Shown in pieces: positions 61,266-64,000 of a stretch of 64,000 nt of DNA (position 1 is the first letter of the stretch; the number at the start of each line of letters is the position of its first letter). Origin of the DNA: Aliamphritea hakodatensis (GTDB lineage: Bacteria > Pseudomonadota > Gammaproteobacteria > Pseudomonadales > Balneatricaceae); the NCBI RefSeq assembly GCF_024347195.1, contig NZ_AP025281.1, positions 2,790,001 through 2,854,000 on the forward strand, given 5' to 3'. A program made the translations under genes and the position numbers. The notes under the pieces are model-generated. The model was not told the origin of the DNA, did not search any database, and saw only the letters and a list, made by a program, of their open reading frames with translations.

Positions 61266-62753
61266 GTGAAAATCTCATCATCTGAGGTCGCCTTCAGGAC
61301 CCTCCATAACCGGGAAGACAGCCACCATTACGAAAAGATGACCAGCGCCTCTTCAGCCCAGAGCCGTGGCGGCCTCGGCACAGGTACCGGCCTTAGCCTG
61401 ACGGAAACGGTGACTGACCTTTCTTATCAGGCAAAAATGCGCCACCGGGACAGTAACTCCCTTTCCAGCCAGTCGGTTATCACTCAGAACGGGCAAAGCC
61501 GGACGCTGGAAAATACCCGGAATATTGAAACCCTTACCCGAACAACACTGGGGCTCGATGCCCAGTCGGTGCGCTTTAATATTCAATTGCCGGTCCCGAC
61601 CCAGAGTCTTAACCTTCAGCAGGCTCAGGTGTATCAGAATGTCTCTCAGTTAAATCAGGCACAGGCCGAACTCACCGCCATCAGTGCGGCGGCTGCCACC
61701 AACGCCCGGGTAGATATCACCGAACAGCATTTCTATAAAGAGGAAGAAAAGCTGCAGGTAAACACCCAGGGCACCGTGACCACCGCAGACGGCCGGCAAA
61801 TTAACTTTGCCATGGAACTGGAAATGGAGCGCAGCTTTGAACTCGAAGAAAGCATGCAGATTCGCCATAGTGAACGGGAAGTCATGGACCCGCTGATGAT
61901 TAATCTGGGCGGCGCCGGTGCGGCACTCACCAGCACCAGCTTCAGTTTTGATCTGGATGCCGACGGCAGCGAAGAGAACATCTCATTCGCCACCGGGGGC
62001 AGCGGATTTCTGGCGCTGGACATCAACAACGACAACGTCATCAACGATGGCAGCGAACTGTTCGGTACCCAGGGAACCGACGGCTTTGCCCACCTTGCCC
62101 GGTATGATGACGACGGCAATAAATGGATCGATGAGTCTGATGAGATCTTCGACAAACTGAAAATATGGAGCCGGGACGAAGCCGGTAATGATCAGCTGAT
62201 CAGCCTGAAACAGGCCGGCGTCGGTGCCATATATCTCGGCTCCGGCAGCGGTAACTTTGACCTGACCGACAGCAGCAACCAACTGCTGGGACAGGTTAAA
62301 AGCAGCGGTATGTTTCTGATGGAAGATGGCCAGGCAGGCAGCATTCAGGAAGTGGATCTGGCCATCCATCCCGACGCACCACCGCCACCGGAGATCCCGG
62401 AGCAAGCTGGCCAGCCTGCCGCCATAACCGACGTTACCAATACAGGGGACACGCCCCGGTTCGCCAGCATTTTTGACCTGATGATGCCGGAAAACAATCA
62501 GCCCCGTGTTACCCGCCGTACTGAAACCAGCACGGTGACCGACGGGGAAAAGCTGACGGTCAAAACCGATAACAGTGAAGACGCCCCCAAAGAAGCCAAA
62601 AAAGTCCATTCTGGCGAACTGGGTGAAAACATACTGGAATCCCTCAACCGGCTGATTGAACTGTCCCACCTGAAGGACGAAAAGGAATATGATGCCAACC
62701 AGCAGCTGAAAGATATTATTCAGAACCTGCGTAAACATCACCAGGCGAACTGA
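61266..62753 (+). CDS. Unknown acidic protein with calcium-loop-like repeats
   Basis: A 495-residue protein with a GTG start (AGGA eight bases upstream) and no signal peptide. The first 240 residues are polar and helical (Gln/Ser-rich). The middle, about 219-300, has three Asp-rich loops: FDLDADGSEEN, LDINNDNVINDGSELFGTQG and YDDDGNKWIDESDEIF. They resemble EF-hand or dockerin calcium loops in a pattern (DIN..D..INDGSELFG) common to uncharacterised gammaproteobacterial proteins. The C-terminal part is Pro-rich and then Lys/Glu-rich. I do not recognise a function; calcium-dependent folding or secretion through a type I route is a guess. Confidence 0.7.
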   Translation: MKISSSEVAFRTLHNREDSHHYEKMTSASSAQSRGGLGTGTGLSLTETVTDLSYQAKMRHRDSNSLSSQSVITQNGQSRTLENTRNIETLTRTTLGLDAQSVRFNIQLPVPTQSLNLQQAQVYQNVSQLNQAQAELTAISAAAATNARVDITEQHFYKEEEKLQVNTQGTVTTADGRQINFAMELEMERSFELEESMQIRHSEREVMDPLMINLGGAGAALTSTSFSFDLDADGSEENISFATGGSGFLALDINNDNVINDGSELFGTQGTDGFAHLARYDDDGNKWIDESDEIFDKLKIWSRDEAGNDQLISLKQAGVGAIYLGSGSGNFDLTDSSNQLLGQVKSSGMFLMEDGQAGSIQEVDLAIHPDAPPPPEIPEQAGQPAAITDVTNTGDTPRFASIFDLMMPENNQPRVTRRTETSTVTDGEKLTVKTDNSEDAPKEAKKVHSGELGENILESLNRLIELSHLKDEKEYDANQQLKDIIQNLRKHHQAN

Positions 62754-62776
62754 CCTTCCCCCATTACGTTCAGCCC

Positions 62777-62802
62777 GGCAGGCGCGCTTTTCTGCGCCTG
62801 CC
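62777..62802. terminator. Strong hairpin after the calcium-loop protein gene
   Basis: Nine-base perfect arms GGCAGGCGC (62777-62785) and GCGCCTGCC (62794-62802) with an 8-base loop, 24 bases after the stop. There is no T-run, so termination is likely but not certain. Confidence 0.55.
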
Positions 62803-62926
62803 ATCCCCTCCATCCCAGAATTCACAGCCCCGGTGGCTCTAAAGCCTCAATTCTGTTGGCTCACGAACAAATCCTCAGGCAGGTTTATTATCCCGTACAT
62901 AATAACAACTGTATCGGGAGCCAGAT

Positions 62927-63886
62927 ATGACTACATCCCGCCGACCGAAAGTACCCGCCAGCCTGCTGCAAAAATGGCAACACGTTATCGACCTGCTGGC
63001 CCGGCTCAGCAATACCCCTGCGGTACTGATTACCCAGGTCAGACAGGATGACATCAGCTTGCTCCTTCGGAGCAGCAATGCCGAAAACCCGTTCCGCCCC
63101 AGAGGTTTCAATAAACGTTGCAGTGACATGTACTGTGACCGGGTCGTGAAAGGCCAGAGTGCCCTACTGGTAGAAGATGCGCACCGGACCCGGGACTGGA
63201 AAAACGCCCCTGACGTCGAGAACGGTATGAGCTTCTATCTGGGTTATCCGCTTAACTGGCCGGACGCAGAACCCTTCGGCACCATTTGTGTGATGGACTA
63301 CCAGGCCGATAACCGGGCACTGGATTACCGCCATCTGATGGAAGAATTCCAGTCACTGATTAATCATGACCTGAAACTGCTGCAGGAATTACAGACCCAC
63401 CGGCAACAGCAGTCCCGGCTCGAACAGCATCTGGAGTCCCTGAATACGGAGATAAACAACCGCGCAACTGATCTGGACGAAATCAACACCGCCCTGCGGG
63501 TGCTGTTACGCCAACGGGAAAGTGACCGGCAGGTGCTGGAACAGGAAACCTGTGCCGAACTCAGTCAGCACATCTCGCCCCTGCTGGAACAACTGGCCAG
63601 CGACCCCCTCAGTGAGGCACAACAGGAATGTCTGCAACTGATCCGCCAGCAACTGCTGCCCGCCGATAACACACCGCTGCAGAACCTGCGTCTGCTCAGC
63701 CCTGCTGAACACAACGTTGTCAGTTATATTCAGGCAGGAAAATCCAGTAAAGAGATTGCTGCGCTTTTACACATCAGCAAAAAAACCGTTGATTACCACC
63801 GCCAGAACATCCGTAAAAAACTCGGCCTGAACAGCGCGTCCGTCAGCCTGAAAAGTTACCTGACCCCGTACTTTCCCCGCACTTAA
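62927..63886 (+). CDS. GAF-domain LuxR-type transcriptional regulator
   Basis: A 319-residue cytoplasmic regulator. The N-terminal GAF-like sensor (about 15-145, with CSDMYCDRVVKGQSALLVED and SFYLGYPLNWPDAEPFGTIC) is joined by a Gln-rich coiled coil (about 150-200) to a C-terminal LuxR helix-turn-helix (about 255-310, LSPAEHNVVSYIQAGKSSKE then KKTVDYHRQNIRKKLGL). It has no receiver domain, so it senses a small molecule, gas or redox state directly and not through phosphorylation. Targets are unknown; it is not in an operon within the window. Confidence 0.85.
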   Translation: MTTSRRPKVPASLLQKWQHVIDLLARLSNTPAVLITQVRQDDISLLLRSSNAENPFRPRGFNKRCSDMYCDRVVKGQSALLVEDAHRTRDWKNAPDVENGMSFYLGYPLNWPDAEPFGTICVMDYQADNRALDYRHLMEEFQSLINHDLKLLQELQTHRQQQSRLEQHLESLNTEINNRATDLDEINTALRVLLRQRESDRQVLEQETCAELSQHISPLLEQLASDPLSEAQQECLQLIRQQLLPADNTPLQNLRLLSPAEHNVVSYIQAGKSSKEIAALLHISKKTVDYHRQNIRKKLGLNSASVSLKSYLTPYFPRT

Positions 63887-64000
63887 CTGGTATTTAATTC
63901 CGGCAATCCGCTATTTATGCTGAAGATGTGCTTTCGGCCTGCTCCGGTAAGCCGCTGCAAAAGCACGCCTTACAGACATTTGCCCGGAATAAAAATAATG

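Noticed and set aside
1..64000. tRNA or rRNA genes, CRISPR arrays, insertion sequences or prophage genes
   Set aside because: I looked for these and saw none: no cloverleaf-like segment, regularly spaced repeat array or transposase motif was found by eye. Short or degenerate RNAs could still be missed without a covariance search.

Overview
The window is a contiguous chromosomal segment of a marine, heterotrophic gammaproteobacterium, most likely of the Oceanospirillales (Oceanospirillaceae-like: Amphritea, Neptunomonas or Marinobacterium type). The evidence is the gene order purF-cvpA-dedD-folC-accD-trpA-trpB-trpF-truA-fimV, a pseudomonad-type arginine succinyltransferase region with two-subunit AruF/AruG, a nickel superoxide dismutase, and many c-di-GMP and chemotaxis proteins. 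No rRNA, tRNA, insertion sequence, prophage or CRISPR array was seen. The species assignment is inference.

Layout. 1-5 kb: truncated miaE, a YbaN-type membrane protein, a DUF2185 protein, a dCache chemoreceptor and dusC. 4.9-16.6 kb: a long minus-strand housekeeping block for purine, folate, fatty-acid and tryptophan synthesis, tRNA pseudouridylation and the polar organiser FimV. 17-23 kb: a phosphonate locus with an HD-domain oxygenase, an AraC regulator, a gamma-butyrobetaine-hydroxylase-like oxygenase and a PhnD/PhnC/fused-PhnE transporter. It matches the TmpA/TmpB route from 2-(trimethylamino)ethylphosphonate to glycine betaine plus phosphate. 23-26 kb: a solute-binding protein and a second chemoreceptor behind a possible Fur box. 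26-31.5 kb: a TetR-controlled RND/MMPL exporter, LolA-like protein and beta-barrel protein, with identical 13-bp palindromes at both promoters. 31.5-34.2 kb: a NYN protein, a RhlE-type helicase and a DOPA-dioxygenase-family protein.

34.2-37.6 kb: a Fur-box-preceded operon that resembles fagA-fumC-orfX-sodA of Pseudomonas, but the last position holds nickel SOD plus its maturation protease. 37.7-38.8 kb: an FMN riboswitch and ribB. 38.8-46.5 kb: two large CHASE/PAS/GGDEF/EAL proteins. The second forms a two-gene unit with an orphan ferric-iron-binding protein, behind the best Fur box of the window, and could be an iron-responsive c-di-GMP sensor. 46.5-51.2 kb: an unknown protein, an orphan putrescine-binding protein, agmatinase with a divergent LysR regulator, and a BrnT/BrnA toxin-antitoxin pair.

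51.2-60.2 kb: an ArgR-like AraC regulator divergent from an arginine succinyltransferase operon (astC, M20 hydrolase, aruF, aruG, astD, astB). astE is absent and an M20 amidohydrolase sits in the operon instead. 60.2-64 kb: a PhzF-family protein, an unknown acidic calcium-loop protein and a GAF-LuxR regulator. Recurring themes are iron-sparing metabolism and turnover of quaternary amines, polyamines and arginine.
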